Shown: positions 8,142 through 17,624, numbered from the stretch's first letter. The stretch is 56,698 nucleotides of DNA from an uncultured Eudoraea sp. (GCF_947260015.1 NZ_CAMYOM010000011.1:1-56698), one strand, 5' to 3'. Notes: generated from the letters alone by a model not told the origin. A program made the numbers and translations.

Positions 8142-8555
8142 GTTAAAAAACTACTGGCATCTTCACCTGATGTTGTTATTTGGGCCTTAGGGCAGCACTT
8201 AAGAAGATTATTTCAATAGATGCAATGCCTTTGGTTTGGTTTCGAATGCTAATCACATCTTATTTAGCGACTGGTTTTTCATTCTTATCCTGGCCTCAGT
8301 ATGTACGGCTTGTGCTTTTATTGCCACAATAAAAGTTATGAGATTCATCAGTCCATATACCGATAAGCTAAATATAAATTTAAAACCAATTTATCGCATT
8401 TTCCCTGCACTTCTAAGCTTTGGGCAAAGCGAAATGATGCGTCCGCTTTATTATATTGAACCTCTATTATAGTTAGCACCATAATTGCTAATGGTATCCT
8501 AAAGAATAGGGGCAAATCACATAAGGAAAATGGAATAAGAAGTAAGCTTTCGTGA
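8128..8555 (+). pseudogene. Degraded EamA/DMT-family transporter with internal deletion
   Basis: An ATG at 8128 (inside the lptG end) opens MPNDKLKNYWHLHLML, but TAG and TAA stops follow at once. In a shifted frame the text ISIDAMPLVWFRMLIT is the typical EamA N-terminus (8208-8259). It then jumps directly to C-terminal EamA sequence DWFFILILASVCTACAF, ISPYTDKLNINLKPIY and, after another frameshift near 8462, STIIANGILKNRG ending at TGA 8555. About 150 residues of the middle are therefore missing and at least two frameshifts exist. Intact DMT permeases are near 300 aa. The open 78-codon stretch at 8236-8472 is only part of this remnant and should not be called as a gene. Confidence 0.85.
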
Positions 8556-8594
8556 TGAGTTTATTAATTTAATGTTTAAGACGGCATAAAATTT

Positions 8595-8602
8595 TATATT
8601 TG
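8595..8602 (+). promoter_or_regulatory. -7 box upstream of accA
   Basis: TATATTTG exactly matches TAnnTTTG and lies 51 bp before the accA ATG, just after the EamA remnant. No clear TTG partner is present, so support is partial. Confidence 0.45.
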
Positions 8603-8653
8603 TTCAGACAATCAAACTAATGCTATCTTTATAAGTGGCAAAAACCTTTATTA

Positions 8654-9607
8654 ATGGAATATTTGGAATTTGAACTTCCTATTAAGGAACTGGTAGAGCA
8701 ATTGGAGAAATGCCAGATAATTGGCGAGGAGAGTGAAGTTGATGTAACTGAAACCTGCCGGCAAATTGAAAAAAAATTAGACGAAACACGGAAAGATATC
8801 TATAAAAATCTTACGGCGTGGCAGACGGTACAACTTTCAAGACATCCAAACAGGCCTTATACTTTGGATTATATCAAAGCCATTTGTGGGGATACCTTTT
8901 TAGAATTACATGGTGATAGGAACGTGAAAGATGACAAGGCCATGATAGGTGGTCTGGGCAAGATTGGCGACCAAAGTTATATGTTTATTGGCCAACAGAA
9001 GGGATATAATACTAAGACCAGACAGTACAGGAATTTCGGGATGGCCAATCCTGAAGGATATAGGAAAGCGCTCAGACTTATGAGATCTGCTGAAAAATTT
9101 GGAATACCTGTTGTTTGTTTAATAGACACTCCCGGAGCTTATCCCGGTATTGAAGCAGAACAACGAGGACAAGGGGAAGCTATAGCCAGGAATATACTTG
9201 AAATGACCCGCCTTAAAGTACCGATTATTGTAGTGATAATAGGAGAAGGTGCTTCCGGTGGCGCTCTGGGAATAGGAGTAGGCGACAGGGTTTTGATGCT
9301 CGAATATACCTGGTATTCTGTTATATCACCGGAATCCTGTTCTTCTATTTTATGGAGAAGTTGGGAGTACAAAGAAATAGCAGCTGACGCCTTAAAACTC
9401 ACGGCAACAGACATGAAAAAATTAAAACTAATAGATGAGATTATTCGGGAACCATCTGGAGGTGCTCATAGCAATAGAGAAAAAACTTTTGAAATTGTAA
9501 AAAATAAAATTGCTAAAAATTATGAGGATCTCAAAAAGTTATCACCAAAAGAATTAGTTACCGCACGAATGAATAAATACGCAAATATGGGTGTATTTAA
9601 CGGCTAA
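8654..9607 (+). CDS. accA: Acetyl-CoA carboxylase carboxyltransferase subunit alpha
   Basis: With AccD it transfers the carboxyl group from biotin to acetyl-CoA to make malonyl-CoA for fatty acid synthesis. The 317-residue protein has the normal AccA length. An N-terminal helical part ([14 protein letters not shown]) leads into the crotonase-type domain with [57 protein letters not shown] and [31 protein letters not shown]. It lacks the AccD zinc finger, as expected. The gene is single, followed by a terminator, then dnaB. Confidence 0.97.
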   Translation: MEYLEFELPIKELVEQLEKCQIIGEESEVDVTETCRQIEKKLDETRKDIYKNLTAWQTVQLSRHPNRPYTLDYIKAICGDTFLELHGDRNVKDDKAMIGGLGKIGDQSYMFIGQQKGYNTKTRQYRNFGMANPEGYRKALRLMRSAEKFGIPVVCLIDTPGAYPGIEAEQRGQGEAIARNILEMTRLKVPIIVVIIGEGASGGALGIGVGDRVLMLEYTWYSVISPESCSSILWRSWEYKEIAADALKLTATDMKKLKLIDEIIREPSGGAHSNREKTFEIVKNKIAKNYEDLKKLSPKELVTARMNKYANMGVFNG

Positions 9608-9631
9608 TCAGCGTTTTTATCAGGATGAGGC

Positions 9632-9664
9632 AAATCCGGAGAATTCATTCTTCGGATTTTTTTC
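9632..9664 (+). terminator. Terminator after accA
   Basis: An 11-bp stem AATCCGGAGAA/TTCTTCGGATT with one mismatch and a 4-nt loop is followed by a T-run (TTTTTTT), 25 bp after the accA stop. Confidence 0.8.
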
Positions 9665-9775
9665 GTTATCAACACAATTTCGTAACTTATCAACATACTA
9701 AATGTTAATTAACTGTTGATATCCGAAAAGCTTAATTTAAAGTTAACTTAAGGTTAATTGCATACTTTTACACCC

Positions 9776-11329
9776 ATGGAAAAACCCAGTCCAGTTATTG
9801 GTCATAAAATAGGTAAGTCGGCAATCATAAGCCTTGAGAAGGGTAAAATACCCCCTCAAGCTGTTGATTTAGAGGAGGTTGTGCTTGGCGCAATGATGAT
9901 TGATAAGAAAGGCGTGGATGAGGTTATTGATATTTTACACCCTGATGCATTTTATAAAGATGCACATCGTTATATATACGAAGCTATCTTTAAATTGTTC
10001 GAAAGTTCAGAACCGGTGGATTTATTAACCGTTTCCAGCCAACTACGCAAGGATGAACGACTTGAGTCCATAGGTGGAGATTTTTATTTAATTAGATTAA
10101 CTCAAAAAGTGGCTTCTTCAGCACATATTGAGTTCCATGCAAGGATTATTCTACAAAAATATATTCAGCGTAGTTTAATTAAAATTTCAAGCGAAATAAT
10201 TGAGGATGCTTATACAGATTCTACCGATGTTTTTGACCTCTTGGATAACGCGGAAGCAAAATTATATGAAGTTACCCAGGGAAATTTAAAGCGTTCGGCT
10301 GAAACAGCTCAAAACCTCGTGATTCAGGCTAAAAAGAAAATTGAAGAAATATCAAATAAAGATGGATTAAGTGGAATTCCTTCTGGTTTTGATAAGGTAG
10401 ACAGACTTACATCCGGATGGCAGCCAAGTGATTTGATAATTATAGCAGCACGACCAGGTATGGGTAAAACTGCGCTTACGCTATCCATGGCAAGAAATAT
10501 GGCTGTCAATTCCAATATTCCTGTAGCCTTTTTCTCTTTGGAGATGTCTTCGGTTCAATTAATCACCAGGCTGATATCTTCAGAAACCGGTTTACCTTCT
10601 GAGAAACTCAGAACAGGTAGATTGGAAAAACATGAATGGGAACAATTGAATGTAAAGGTTAAGGCACTTGAAAAAGCTCCTTTGTTCATTGACGATACCC
10701 CATCGCTATCAATTTTTGATCTTAGGGCAAAAGCAAGAAGATTAGCATCACAACATAATATTAAACTAATAGTTCTTGATTATTTGCAACTAATGACTGC
10801 GGGTGGCAACCAAAAAGGTGGAAATAGGGAACAGGAAATTTCAACTATTTCAAGAAATTTAAAAGCACTGGCAAAAGAATTAAATGTTCCGGTAATTGCG
10901 TTGTCTCAATTGTCAAGGGCAGTGGAAACACGTGGAGGTAGTAAAAGGCCTATATTGTCAGATCTCCGTGAATCCGGGGCTATTGAGCAGGATGCGGATA
11001 TCGTTTCCTTCATTTATCGCCCCGAATATTATAAAATTGATGAATGGGATGATGAAGAGCGAACACCTACTCAGGGACAGGCAGAGTTTATTGTAGCTAA
11101 ACACAGGAATGGTGGTTTAGATAATATTAGGTTAAAGTTCATTGCACAACTGGGTAAATTTGATAACTTGGATGACTTTGATTCGCCATTTGAGTTTCAG
11201 TCAAAGATGAATATAGATGGGGATAATCCATTCATTACAAAAAACCTTCCTAACGCCGAAGAAGCATTTGGAAGTACTATGAATGAGGATTCCGATTTAG
11301 ACCCGGATGACAATGATGTACCTTTTTAA
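9776..11329 (+). CDS. dnaB: Replicative DNA helicase
   Basis: Hexameric 5'-3' helicase of the replication fork. The N-terminal helical domain (about residues 25-125) contains PPQAVDLEEVVLGAMMIDKKG and interacts with DnaG. The RecA-like domain contains DKVDRLTSGWQPSDLIIIAARPGMGKTAL (Walker A), FFSLEMSS, LIVLDYLQLM (Walker B) and SQLSRAVETR, and ends in an acidic tail (DLDPDDNDVPF). I chose ATG 9776 (517 aa) over a TTG six codons upstream. No intein is present in the Walker region. The downstream exported protein gene overlaps it by 23 bp. Confidence 0.97.
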   Translation: MEKPSPVIGHKIGKSAIISLEKGKIPPQAVDLEEVVLGAMMIDKKGVDEVIDILHPDAFYKDAHRYIYEAIFKLFESSEPVDLLTVSSQLRKDERLESIGGDFYLIRLTQKVASSAHIEFHARIILQKYIQRSLIKISSEIIEDAYTDSTDVFDLLDNAEAKLYEVTQGNLKRSAETAQNLVIQAKKKIEEISNKDGLSGIPSGFDKVDRLTSGWQPSDLIIIAARPGMGKTALTLSMARNMAVNSNIPVAFFSLEMSSVQLITRLISSETGLPSEKLRTGRLEKHEWEQLNVKVKALEKAPLFIDDTPSLSIFDLRAKARRLASQHNIKLIVLDYLQLMTAGGNQKGGNREQEISTISRNLKALAKELNVPVIALSQLSRAVETRGGSKRPILSDLRESGAIEQDADIVSFIYRPEYYKIDEWDDEERTPTQGQAEFIVAKHRNGGLDNIRLKFIAQLGKFDNLDDFDSPFEFQSKMNIDGDNPFITKNLPNAEEAFGSTMNEDSDLDPDDNDVPF

Positions 11330-12620
11330 AACCTGCTTACTCCAATTTAGAAAGCCTGCCACTACCGCCTTTCTAGTTCTATTTCTTTTATTGGCTTCAT
11401 TTCAATCAAGTGCTTCTACAATTCTCATCCCCATGGATGCGGAAAGTCAGGAAAACCATTTAAAAGCCTACGGCATTACTTACTGGGTATTAACCAAACA
11501 ACAAAAGGTACAATGGCTACTTAATTACAGGGGAGGTTCATTTTTATTACCCGATGGGGAAAATATCAGGAAAGAGTGCCAGATTCGGGGTGTTACCTAT
11601 GAAATCTTGTCAGACGGACAGACGCAATCAATTCTGGATGGGATAAGCAGCCCGTCCAAAAATCAGGAAGCAGTGATTCTTGAGAAAGCACCAAAAATAG
11701 CGGTCTACTCACCCAAGAATAATCAGCCTTGGGATGATGCAGTAACCATGGCATTGACTTATGCGGAAATTCCTTATATCACTATTTATGACGAAGAAGT
11801 GCTTGATAATAAACTTGTTTTATATGATTGGCTTCATTTGCATCATGAAGACTTTACAGGACAATATGGTAAATTTTATGGAGCTTACAGGGCGGCTCCA
11901 TGGTATATTGAGGGGAAGCAGGAGGCTGAGGCCTTAGCGGCAAAGCTCGGATTCAAGAAGGTATCAGAAGAAAAAAGAGAGGTTGTACTTAAAATAAGAA
12001 ATTATGTAATAGGTGGCGGATTTATGTTCGCGATGTGCTCGGCAACAGATAGTTTCGATATTGCCCTCGCTGCAGATGGAGTTGATATTTGTGAGCCAAT
12101 GTTTGATGGGGATCCGTCAGATGCTAATTATCAAAGCAAACTGGATTTAAAAAAGACCTTTGCCTTTACTAATTTTACATTGGAAAGAAACCCATTACGC
12201 TATGAATTTTCATCTATTGATATGACCAGTAAACGCAGCAATGTTGCAAAGGAAACTGACTATTTTAGCTTGATGGATTTTTCAGCAAAATGGGACCCTG
12301 TTCCAACTATGCTGTGCCAGAATCACACCTCTTTGGTTAAAGGTTTTATGGGGCAGACAACAGCTTTTGCCAGAGATGAAGTTAAGGCAACTGTACTGGT
12401 CTTAGGGGAAAATAAAATTAATGGTGAAGCCCGTTATATTCATGGTATAAAGGGTAAGGGGTTTTTTACTTTTTATGGAGGACATGATCCGGAAGACTAC
12501 CAGCATAGGGTAGGGGATCCTAAAACTGAATTGGAACTTCATCCAAATTCACCCGGCTACCGACTTATTTTAAACAATGTTTTATTTCCGGCAGCACGTA
12601 AGAAAAAACAAAAGACCTAG
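11307..12620 (+). CDS. Conserved exported protein of unknown function (often annotated asparagine synthetase B in Flavobacteria)
   Basis: The 437-residue product has an N-terminal signal (FLVLFLLLASFQSSA, about residues 20-38) and then a periplasmic body with KAYGITYWVLTKQQKVQWLLNY and PKIAVYSPKNNQPWDDAV. It also contains YDWLHLHHEDFTGQYGKFY and FTFYGGHDPEDYQH. From memory, relatives next to dnaB in flavobacteria carry the name asparagine synthetase B. I see no N-terminal Cys nucleophile and no ATP-pyrophosphatase motif, so that name is not supported. The HHED and GGHDPED segments could bind metal or sugar, but no activity can be assigned. It overlaps dnaB by 23 bp, and its TAG stop shares a CTAG with the convergent HAD gene. 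Confidence 0.75.
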   Translation: MTMMYLFKTCLLQFRKPATTAFLVLFLLLASFQSSASTILIPMDAESQENHLKAYGITYWVLTKQQKVQWLLNYRGGSFLLPDGENIRKECQIRGVTYEILSDGQTQSILDGISSPSKNQEAVILEKAPKIAVYSPKNNQPWDDAVTMALTYAEIPYITIYDEEVLDNKLVLYDWLHLHHEDFTGQYGKFYGAYRAAPWYIEGKQEAEALAAKLGFKKVSEEKREVVLKIRNYVIGGGFMFAMCSATDSFDIALAADGVDICEPMFDGDPSDANYQSKLDLKKTFAFTNFTLERNPLRYEFSSIDMTSKRSNVAKETDYFSLMDFSAKWDPVPTMLCQNHTSLVKGFMGQTTAFARDEVKATVLVLGENKINGEARYIHGIKGKGFFTFYGGHDPEDYQHRVGDPKTELELHPNSPGYRLILNNVLFPAARKKKQKT

Positions 12621-13420
12621 CTTTTATCCTTTATTAATTTTTCCAGAATTTGCTCTACCCCAAACTCATCATTGCTCAAGGTCATGTAATTTGCAGCTTT
12701 TAATACATTTGGATGTGAATTAGCCATAGCAAAACTATATTTTGCCCGGGCAAGCATTTCCAGGTCGTTATTGTAGTCACCAAATACCAGAGTTTCTTCA
12801 GGACTAATGCCGTTTTGTTCCTGTATATTCTTTAAAGCAAAACCCTTATGTGCATTTATATGAGATAAATCTACCCAGTTTTCACCAGAGACTTTGACCA
12901 TAAGTTTGCTTTTCAGGTGTTTTACAGCCGGATAGATATATTTTTCCGAGCCTCCATAGTGATATACAGCAATTTTTATTATTTCGTCATTAAACTTATG
13001 CAGATCGTCTAAAATCGCATATTCGGTATAATACTCTTTAAGAGTATTGATAAATTTTGGAGAGTTACCAAGTATATAGGCGTTATGTTTACTACATAAT
13101 ACAGGGAATGCCCCGTCAATCTGATCTAAAATTTCAAGAATGGTATTCTTTGAATCAGGATCCAAAGGAGTTGAAATCAGTTCCTGATCATTGTGTACAA
13201 CCAAACCTCCATTCTCAGCGATGATAATTATTTCACTTTGTATTTGACTTAGTTTCTCAGCAATACTGTTATGTTGGCGGCCACTGGCCGCTACAAAAAG
13301 GACTTTCCTTTTTTTTAATTCCTCATATAATTCAAAAAAATGCTGACTAACTTCATGTCTGGAATTTAATAGCGTTCCATCCATATCTGTTACTACCATT
13401 TTAATTGCCGATAAATTCAT
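12617..13420 (-). CDS. Cof-type HAD-IIB hydrolase (sugar or nucleotide phosphatase)
   Basis: A haloacid-dehalogenase phosphatase of subclass IIB (267 aa). Motif I is VVTDMDGTLL (nucleophile Asp near residue 12), motif II AASGRQ, a C2-type cap in the middle (NTILEILDQIDGAFPVL to MVKVSGENWVDLS), the Lys of INAHKGFALK, and motif IV VFGDYNNDLEML. Cof-like enzymes dephosphorylate sugar phosphates, pyridoxal phosphate or flavins; the substrate here is open. The ATG at 13420 is chosen because a TTG alternative at 13441 lies inside the -7 promoter box. Single gene, convergent with the dnaB-linked exported protein. Confidence 0.9.
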   Translation of the reverse strand: MNLSAIKMVVTDMDGTLLNSRHEVSQHFFELYEELKKRKVLFVAASGRQHNSIAEKLSQIQSEIIIIAENGGLVVHNDQELISTPLDPDSKNTILEILDQIDGAFPVLCSKHNAYILGNSPKFINTLKEYYTEYAILDDLHKFNDEIIKIAVYHYGGSEKYIYPAVKHLKSKLMVKVSGENWVDLSHINAHKGFALKNIQEQNGISPEETLVFGDYNNDLEMLARAKYSFAMANSHPNVLKAANYMTLSNDEFGVEQILEKLIKDKS

Positions 13421-13438
13421 ATCACTGGTTGTAGAGCG

Positions 13439-13467
13439 CAAAGGTATTTTTTATGTTTAAATTACAA
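13439..13467 (-). promoter_or_regulatory. Promoter of the HAD hydrolase gene
   Basis: On the minus strand TTG (13467-13465), an 18-bp spacer and exact TACCTTTG (13446-13439) match the Bacteroidota promoter. The box covers the alternative TTG start codon and so fixes translation to the ATG at 13420. Confidence 0.78.
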
Positions 13468-13504
13468 GTAAATTTCATGAAGTTTTACACTAACATATAC
13501 TGAG

Positions 13505-13927
13505 ATGAATATTTATCAAAAAGAAATACGATTAAAACCCTATAAGCGAGGTTTGCATTTAATTACGGAGACCATTAAAGATAGCTTTCCAGAATTACAA
13601 GGGATAAAGATGGGCATCCTGAATGTGTTCATAAAGCATACATCAGCTAGTTTAACTATTAATGAAAATGCTGACCCAACGGTGCGTTCAGATTTTGAGG
13701 CACATATGAATATCATGGTACCGGAGGATGCGCCATATTATGTCCATACCCATGAAGGTTCAGATGATATGCCTGCTCATATAAAAGCTTCTCTAATGGG
13801 GTCATCTATTCAAATCCCGATTAGCAGAGGACAGTTAAATCTGGGCATTTGGCAAGGGATATATTTATGCGAACACAGAAATAACGCTTCAGGTCGTAGT
13901 TTGATCCTAAGCTGTTTTGGCAATTAA
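13505..13927 (+). CDS. YjbQ/UPF0047 family protein (secondary thiamine-phosphate synthase-like)
   Basis: A compact 140-residue beta-fold protein with the family signatures FIKHTSASLTINENADP, RSDFEAHMNIMVPEDAPYYVHTHEGSDDMPAHIKASL and IWQGIYLCEHRN. Conserved His residues in the HTHEGSDDMPAH stretch form the putative metal/ligand site. E. coli YjbQ has weak thiamine-phosphate synthase activity, but the physiological role of the family is unsettled. Single gene facing the rplT operon across a shared terminator. Confidence 0.9.
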   Translation: MNIYQKEIRLKPYKRGLHLITETIKDSFPELQGIKMGILNVFIKHTSASLTINENADPTVRSDFEAHMNIMVPEDAPYYVHTHEGSDDMPAHIKASLMGSSIQIPISRGQLNLGIWQGIYLCEHRNNASGRSLILSCFGN

Positions 13928-13943
13928 CTTTTAGTAAGTAGTA

Positions 13944-13978
13944 TAAAAAAAGCCCTGACTGTTTAAGTCAGGGCTTTA
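13944..13978. terminator. Terminator of the thrS-infC-rpmI-rplT operon (also usable by yjbQ)
   Basis: A perfect 10-bp stem AGCCCTGACT/AGTCAGGGCT (13951-13960 / 13966-13975) with a 5-nt loop. A run of seven U follows on the minus-strand transcript, so it is strongest for rplT. On the plus strand only a short T-run follows. Confidence 0.9.
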
Positions 13979-13996
13979 GAGCGAGAATCCTTTTTA

Positions 13997-14341
13997 CTAT
14001 TTTACCTTATCCACAATGGCTTTAAATGCATCTGGGTGGTTCATTGCCAAATCTGCAAGGACTTTTCTATTAAGTTCTATTTTGTTGGCTTTTACTTTAC
14101 CCATAAATTGCGAATAAGACATTCCATGTAATCTTGCACCAGCATTAATACGAGTGATCCATAGTGCACGGAAATTTCTTTTCTTATTTCTACGGTCTCT
14201 ATAAGCGTATACCATTGCTTTTTCCACCGCATTTTTGGCTACTGTCCAGACGTTTTTACGTCTTCCAAAGTAACCTTTGGCTTGCTTCATCACCTTTTTT
14301 CTTCTGGCTCTGGAAGCGACTGAATTTACTGATCTTGGCAT
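13997..14341 (-). CDS. rplT: 50S ribosomal protein L20
   Basis: An early 50S assembly protein that binds 23S rRNA. The 114 residues show the highly basic N-terminal extension ([32 protein letters not shown]) and the globular part with [24 protein letters not shown] and [12 protein letters not shown], all characteristic. It is the last gene of the thrS-infC-rpmI-rplT operon and is followed by a strong terminator. In many bacteria L20 represses this operon; I did not identify a matching leader structure in the 100 bp between rpmI and rplT. Confidence 0.98.
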   Translation of the reverse strand: MPRSVNSVASRARRKKVMKQAKGYFGRRKNVWTVAKNAVEKAMVYAYRDRRNKKRNFRALWITRINAGARLHGMSYSQFMGKVKANKIELNRKVLADLAMNHPDAFKAIVDKVK

Positions 14342-14442
14342 TTTTTTACATTTTTTTTTGTAGTAGGCGGTTTTAAGAATTATTCTAAAAACACTTTTAT
14401 AAGCCCAACTCCACGGTTAATACTGATTACCTAAAGGATAAT

Positions 14443-14640
14443 TTATTTTAAACCTAATTGTCCCTTAATATTGGCAACATCAGAGTCATGTACTAATGTC
14501 GCATGCGTTAGCTTAAGCTTACGCTTTTTAGATTTCTTTGTCAAAATATGACTCTTAAAAGCGTGCTTTCTTTTAATTTTACCAGTCCCCGTAAGCTTAA
14601 ACCGCTTTTTGGCACTGGATTTTGTTTTCATCTTAGGCAT
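14443..14640 (-). CDS. rpmI: 50S ribosomal protein L35
   Basis: A 65-residue basic protein of the large subunit. It begins [42 protein letters not shown], a clear L35 signature. It sits between infC (40 bp upstream) and rplT (101 bp downstream) in the conserved order and is co-transcribed. Confidence 0.97.
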   Translation of the reverse strand: MPKMKTKSSAKKRFKLTGTGKIKRKHAFKSHILTKKSKKRKLKLTHATLVHDSDVANIKGQLGLK

Positions 14641-14680
14641 TTTCTTCCTATTTATTTATTAATCTCGCTTCTTTTCTTTC

Positions 14681-15235
14681 TTATTTTTTCGTCTTAGGAG
14701 CAATGAACATTGTCATTCGCTTTCCTTCAAGTCTTGGCATCTGCTCAACCTTGCCAAATTCTTCTAATTCCTGTGCTAGCCTCAGCAAGAGTATTTCTCC
14801 CTTATCCTTATAAACTATAGATCTTCCTTTAAAAAATACATAGGCCTTTAATTTAGCTCCGTCCTTAAGAAACTTTTCAGCATGTTTCTTTTTAAATTCA
14901 TAATCGTGATCATCCGTATTGGGCCCAAATCTTATTTCTTTTACGATTACTTTGGTAGCCTTCGCCTTCATTACCTTTTCTCGCTTTTTCTGCTCGTAAA
15001 GGAATTTCTTGTAATCTATAATCTTGCATACCGGCGGATCTGCTTTAGGTGAAATTTCAACCAAATCCAGACCTTGTTCTTCTGAAAGAGCAATTGCTTT
15101 AGCAATAGGGTATACTCCCACTTCAACGTTATCACCTACCAAGCGAACACTTGGTGATGTAATTTTTTCATTGATATTATGAGGATTCTTGTTTTCCCTC
15201 CGAGGTTGGGGCCTAAATCTTCTTCGTATTGCTAT
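14681..15235 (-). CDS. infC: Translation initiation factor IF-3, probable ATA start codon
   Basis: IF-3 binds the 30S subunit, prevents early joining of 50S and discriminates against non-standard start codons. The C-terminal domain has [47 protein letters not shown] and [16 protein letters not shown]. The open frame continues upstream of the only TTG (15142). It encodes the conserved N-terminal domain ([36 protein letters not shown]) and is open only back to a TAA at 15250-15248, and no ATG, GTG or TTG occurs there. The homologous start aligns with an ATA at 15235, giving 184 aa. Rare starts on infC are known to support autoregulation. Confidence 0.9.
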   Translation of the reverse strand: MAIRRRFRPQPRRENKNPHNINEKITSPSVRLVGDNVEVGVYPIAKAIALSEEQGLDLVEISPKADPPVCKIIDYKKFLYEQKKREKVMKAKATKVIVKEIRFGPNTDDHDYEFKKKHAEKFLKDGAKLKAYVFFKGRSIVYKDKGEILLLRLAQELEEFGKVEQMPRLEGKRMTMFIAPKTKK

Positions 15236-15266
15236 GGCTGATATATTTAATTAAACGTTATTATTC

Positions 15267-17207
15267 TTAAAACGACTTTAATGTACTACTTATTTCCTTT
15301 TCGACCAAGTTTGCAAATTCATTTAAACTAAGCATTCCCAAGTCTTCACCACCGTGCCTGCGGACCGAAATTGTATTTTGTGCCTCTTCATTTTCACCTA
15401 CGATAAGCATAAATGGTATTTTATTCATTTCTGCCTCACGTATTTTCTTTCCTACGGTCTCGTTCCTAACATCAACGAGCGCGCGAATTTCGTCATTTTC
15501 CAATGAATTTAAAACTTTTTCCGCATATTTTTCATGTTTCTCACTTACCGGCAGAATAATAGCCTGATCTGGTGTGAGCCATAATGGAAAATTTCCTCCG
15601 GTATGTTCGAGTAACAAGGCTACAAATCGTTCCATGCTGCCAAAAGGCGCCCTGTGAATCATAACAGGTCTGTGTGCCTCATTATCACTGCCTTTATAAG
15701 TTAGTTCAAAGCGCTCTGGAAGATTGTAATCAACTTGAATTGTTCCCAATTGCCAGTTTCTTCCAAGGGCATCTTTGACCATGAAATCTAATTTAGGACC
15801 GTAAAAAGCGGCTTCACCTTTTTCAATTACAAAATTCAAATTTTTTTCCTCGGCGGCGTTAATGATCGCTTTTTCCGCTTTGTCCCAGTTTTCTATAGAA
15901 CCAATATATTTTTCCGGCTTTTCCGGATCTCTTAGAGATACCTGAGCGGTAAAATTTTCAAAGCCCAATGAGCCTAAAACATAGAGTGAAAGGTCAATCA
16001 CATCAATAAATTCCTGATGTAACTGATCCGGTGTGCAAAATATATGTGCATCGTCTTGTGTAAAACCCCTTACACGAGTAAGTCCATGAAGTTCGCCACT
16101 TTGTTCGTAACGATAAACCGTGCCAAATTCAGCAAAACGTTTTGGGAGTTCCCTATAACTCACCGGTTTAGAATTATATATTTCGCAGTGGTGAGGGCAA
16201 TTCATTGGTTTTAACAAAAATTCCTCATCTTCCTTAGGGGTATGAATAGGTTGAAAACTATCTTCTCCATATTTATCATAATGTCCGGAAGTAACATATA
16301 ATTCTTTTTGCCCAATATGCGGAGTAATTACCATTTCGTAACCAGCCTTTTTTTGAGCTTTCTTCAGGAAATTTTCAAGACGTTCCCGCAAAGCAGCACC
16401 TTTTGGAAGCCATAGAGGCAAACCTTGTCCCACTTTTTTAGAAAAAGTAAATAATTCCAATTCTTTACCTAACTTCCTATGATCTCTTTTCTTGGCTTCT
16501 TCAAGTAATTCGAGATATTCTTTTAGTTCTTTTTGCTTGGGAAAAGAAATGCCGTAAACACGTGTGAGTTGAGTTTTATTCTCATCGCCACGCCAATAGG
16601 CTCCTGCAACATTCATTATTTTAATTGCCTTTACAATACCCGTATTTGGGATATGACCGCCCCTGCATAAATCGGTAAAGGTATCATGATCACAAAATGT
16701 TATGGTGCCATCCTCAAGATTTTCAATTAGCTCTACCTTGTATTCATTGCTCTGGTCTTTATAAAATTGTAATGCATCCTTCTTGGCAACTGAACGCATT
16801 TTAAAGTCGTGTTTTCCACGGGCAATTTCCAAAGCTTTTTGTTCAATAGCCGGAAAATCTTTTTCAGAAATTGATTGCTCCCCAAAATCGACGTCGTAAT
16901 AAAACCCGTTTTCAATAGCAGGACCAATAGTAAGTTTGATTCCAGGGTATAGCTCCTCTAAGGCCTGGGCTATTATATGTGAGGAAGAATGCCAAAATGC
17001 TTTTTTACCTTCTGCACTGCTCCAGGTATAAAGGACAAGTTTACCATCTTCATTTAACGATGTGACAGTTTCCACTGCGATATCATTGAATGTAGCAGAA
17101 ATCACATTCCTGGCTAAACCTTCACTAATGCTTTTAGCAACTTCTATAGGAGTAATGCCTTTTTCGTACTCTTTAACTGACCCGTCCGGGAGTGTTATTT
17201 TAATCAT
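15267..17207 (-). CDS. thrS: Threonyl-tRNA synthetase
   Basis: Charges tRNA-Thr with threonine. The 646-residue enzyme has the full class II layout: N-terminal TGS domain ([21 protein letters not shown]), editing domain with [16 protein letters not shown] and [10 protein letters not shown], and a catalytic core. Zinc ligands lie in [13 protein letters not shown] (Cys) and later His residues, with motif 2 [25 protein letters not shown] and motif 3 [13 protein letters not shown]. It ends with an anticodon-binding domain ([15 protein letters not shown] to [12 protein letters not shown]). First gene of the operon with infC, rpmI and rplT. A consensus promoter lies 26 bp upstream of its ATG. Confidence 0.98.
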   Translation of the reverse strand: MIKITLPDGSVKEYEKGITPIEVAKSISEGLARNVISATFNDIAVETVTSLNEDGKLVLYTWSSAEGKKAFWHSSSHIIAQALEELYPGIKLTIGPAIENGFYYDVDFGEQSISEKDFPAIEQKALEIARGKHDFKMRSVAKKDALQFYKDQSNEYKVELIENLEDGTITFCDHDTFTDLCRGGHIPNTGIVKAIKIMNVAGAYWRGDENKTQLTRVYGISFPKQKELKEYLELLEEAKKRDHRKLGKELELFTFSKKVGQGLPLWLPKGAALRERLENFLKKAQKKAGYEMVITPHIGQKELYVTSGHYDKYGEDSFQPIHTPKEDEEFLLKPMNCPHHCEIYNSKPVSYRELPKRFAEFGTVYRYEQSGELHGLTRVRGFTQDDAHIFCTPDQLHQEFIDVIDLSLYVLGSLGFENFTAQVSLRDPEKPEKYIGSIENWDKAEKAIINAAEEKNLNFVIEKGEAAFYGPKLDFMVKDALGRNWQLGTIQVDYNLPERFELTYKGSDNEAHRPVMIHRAPFGSMERFVALLLEHTGGNFPLWLTPDQAIILPVSEKHEKYAEKVLNSLENDEIRALVDVRNETVGKKIREAEMNKIPFMLIVGENEEAQNTISVRRHGGEDLGMLSLNEFANLVEKEISSTLKSF

Positions 17208-17232
17208 ATGCTGATATGAGTAATTAAGTTTG

Positions 17233-17265
17233 CAAAGATAACATCTTAGAAATATGAAGGCAAAA
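17233..17265 (-). promoter_or_regulatory. Promoter of the thrS operon
   Basis: On the minus strand TTTTG (17265-17261), a 20-bp spacer and exact TATCTTTG (17240-17233) match the Bacteroidota promoter consensus. The leader would be about 20 nt, leaving no room for a T-box or attenuator. Confidence 0.78.
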
Positions 17266-17318
17266 TATCCCTAAATGATTTTCATTGGATTTAAAACCCC
17301 TAGTATTTTATTGATTAA

Positions 17319-17546
17319 CTATTTGTTACTGGTAAAAATACCATCCAAAAGTATCTTAATACTATAAAAACCCATAGCAATAGCACTAATGGCGAGAATG
17401 CAACCTACGATAAGCACGGGGATGTAAAATGAATGTTCGGTATTTTTGAATGCCTGATACAATACAACAGGTGCAGTAAACATAAGTACAAGTGTATAGG
17501 CAAGGTATTTTATTCCCTTAATAATTAAATCTTTGTTCGTTTTCAA
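17319..17546 (-). CDS. Small two-helix membrane protein (DUF6095-like)
   Basis: A 75-residue protein with two hydrophobic segments (about residues 13-33, YLAYTLVLMFTAPVVLYQAF, and 42-68, IPVLIVGCILAISAIAMGFYS). Charged ends (MKTNKDLIIKGIK; FTSNK) give a hairpin in the inner membrane. I recall similar small flavobacterial proteins filed as DUF6095; no function is known. The start codon is TTG, there being no ATG in reach. It lies alone between the thrS promoter and the divergent glycosidase remnant. Confidence 0.7.
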   Translation of the reverse strand: MKTNKDLIIKGIKYLAYTLVLMFTAPVVLYQAFKNTEHSFYIPVLIVGCILAISAIAMGFYSIKILLDGIFTSNK

Positions 17547-17624
17547 ACCCGTTCCTTAATTTGTTCCATTTTACCAAAAATAGGAATATTACCCAATATT
17601 TAGTTCCTTAAATAGTGTAATTCT

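Noticed and set aside
8236-8472. A 78-codon ORF annotated as a standalone membrane protein
   Set aside because: It is the C-terminal fragment of the EamA remnant; N-terminal EamA sequence is readable just upstream in another frame and its TTG start has no support.
11307-12620. Calling the dnaB-linked exported protein an asparagine synthetase
   Set aside because: No N-terminal Cys, no PP-loop SGGxDS motif and a signal peptide; only the historical name supports it.
13421-13441. TTG start for the HAD hydrolase
   Set aside because: It lies within the exact TACCTTTG promoter box, so the transcript begins downstream of it.
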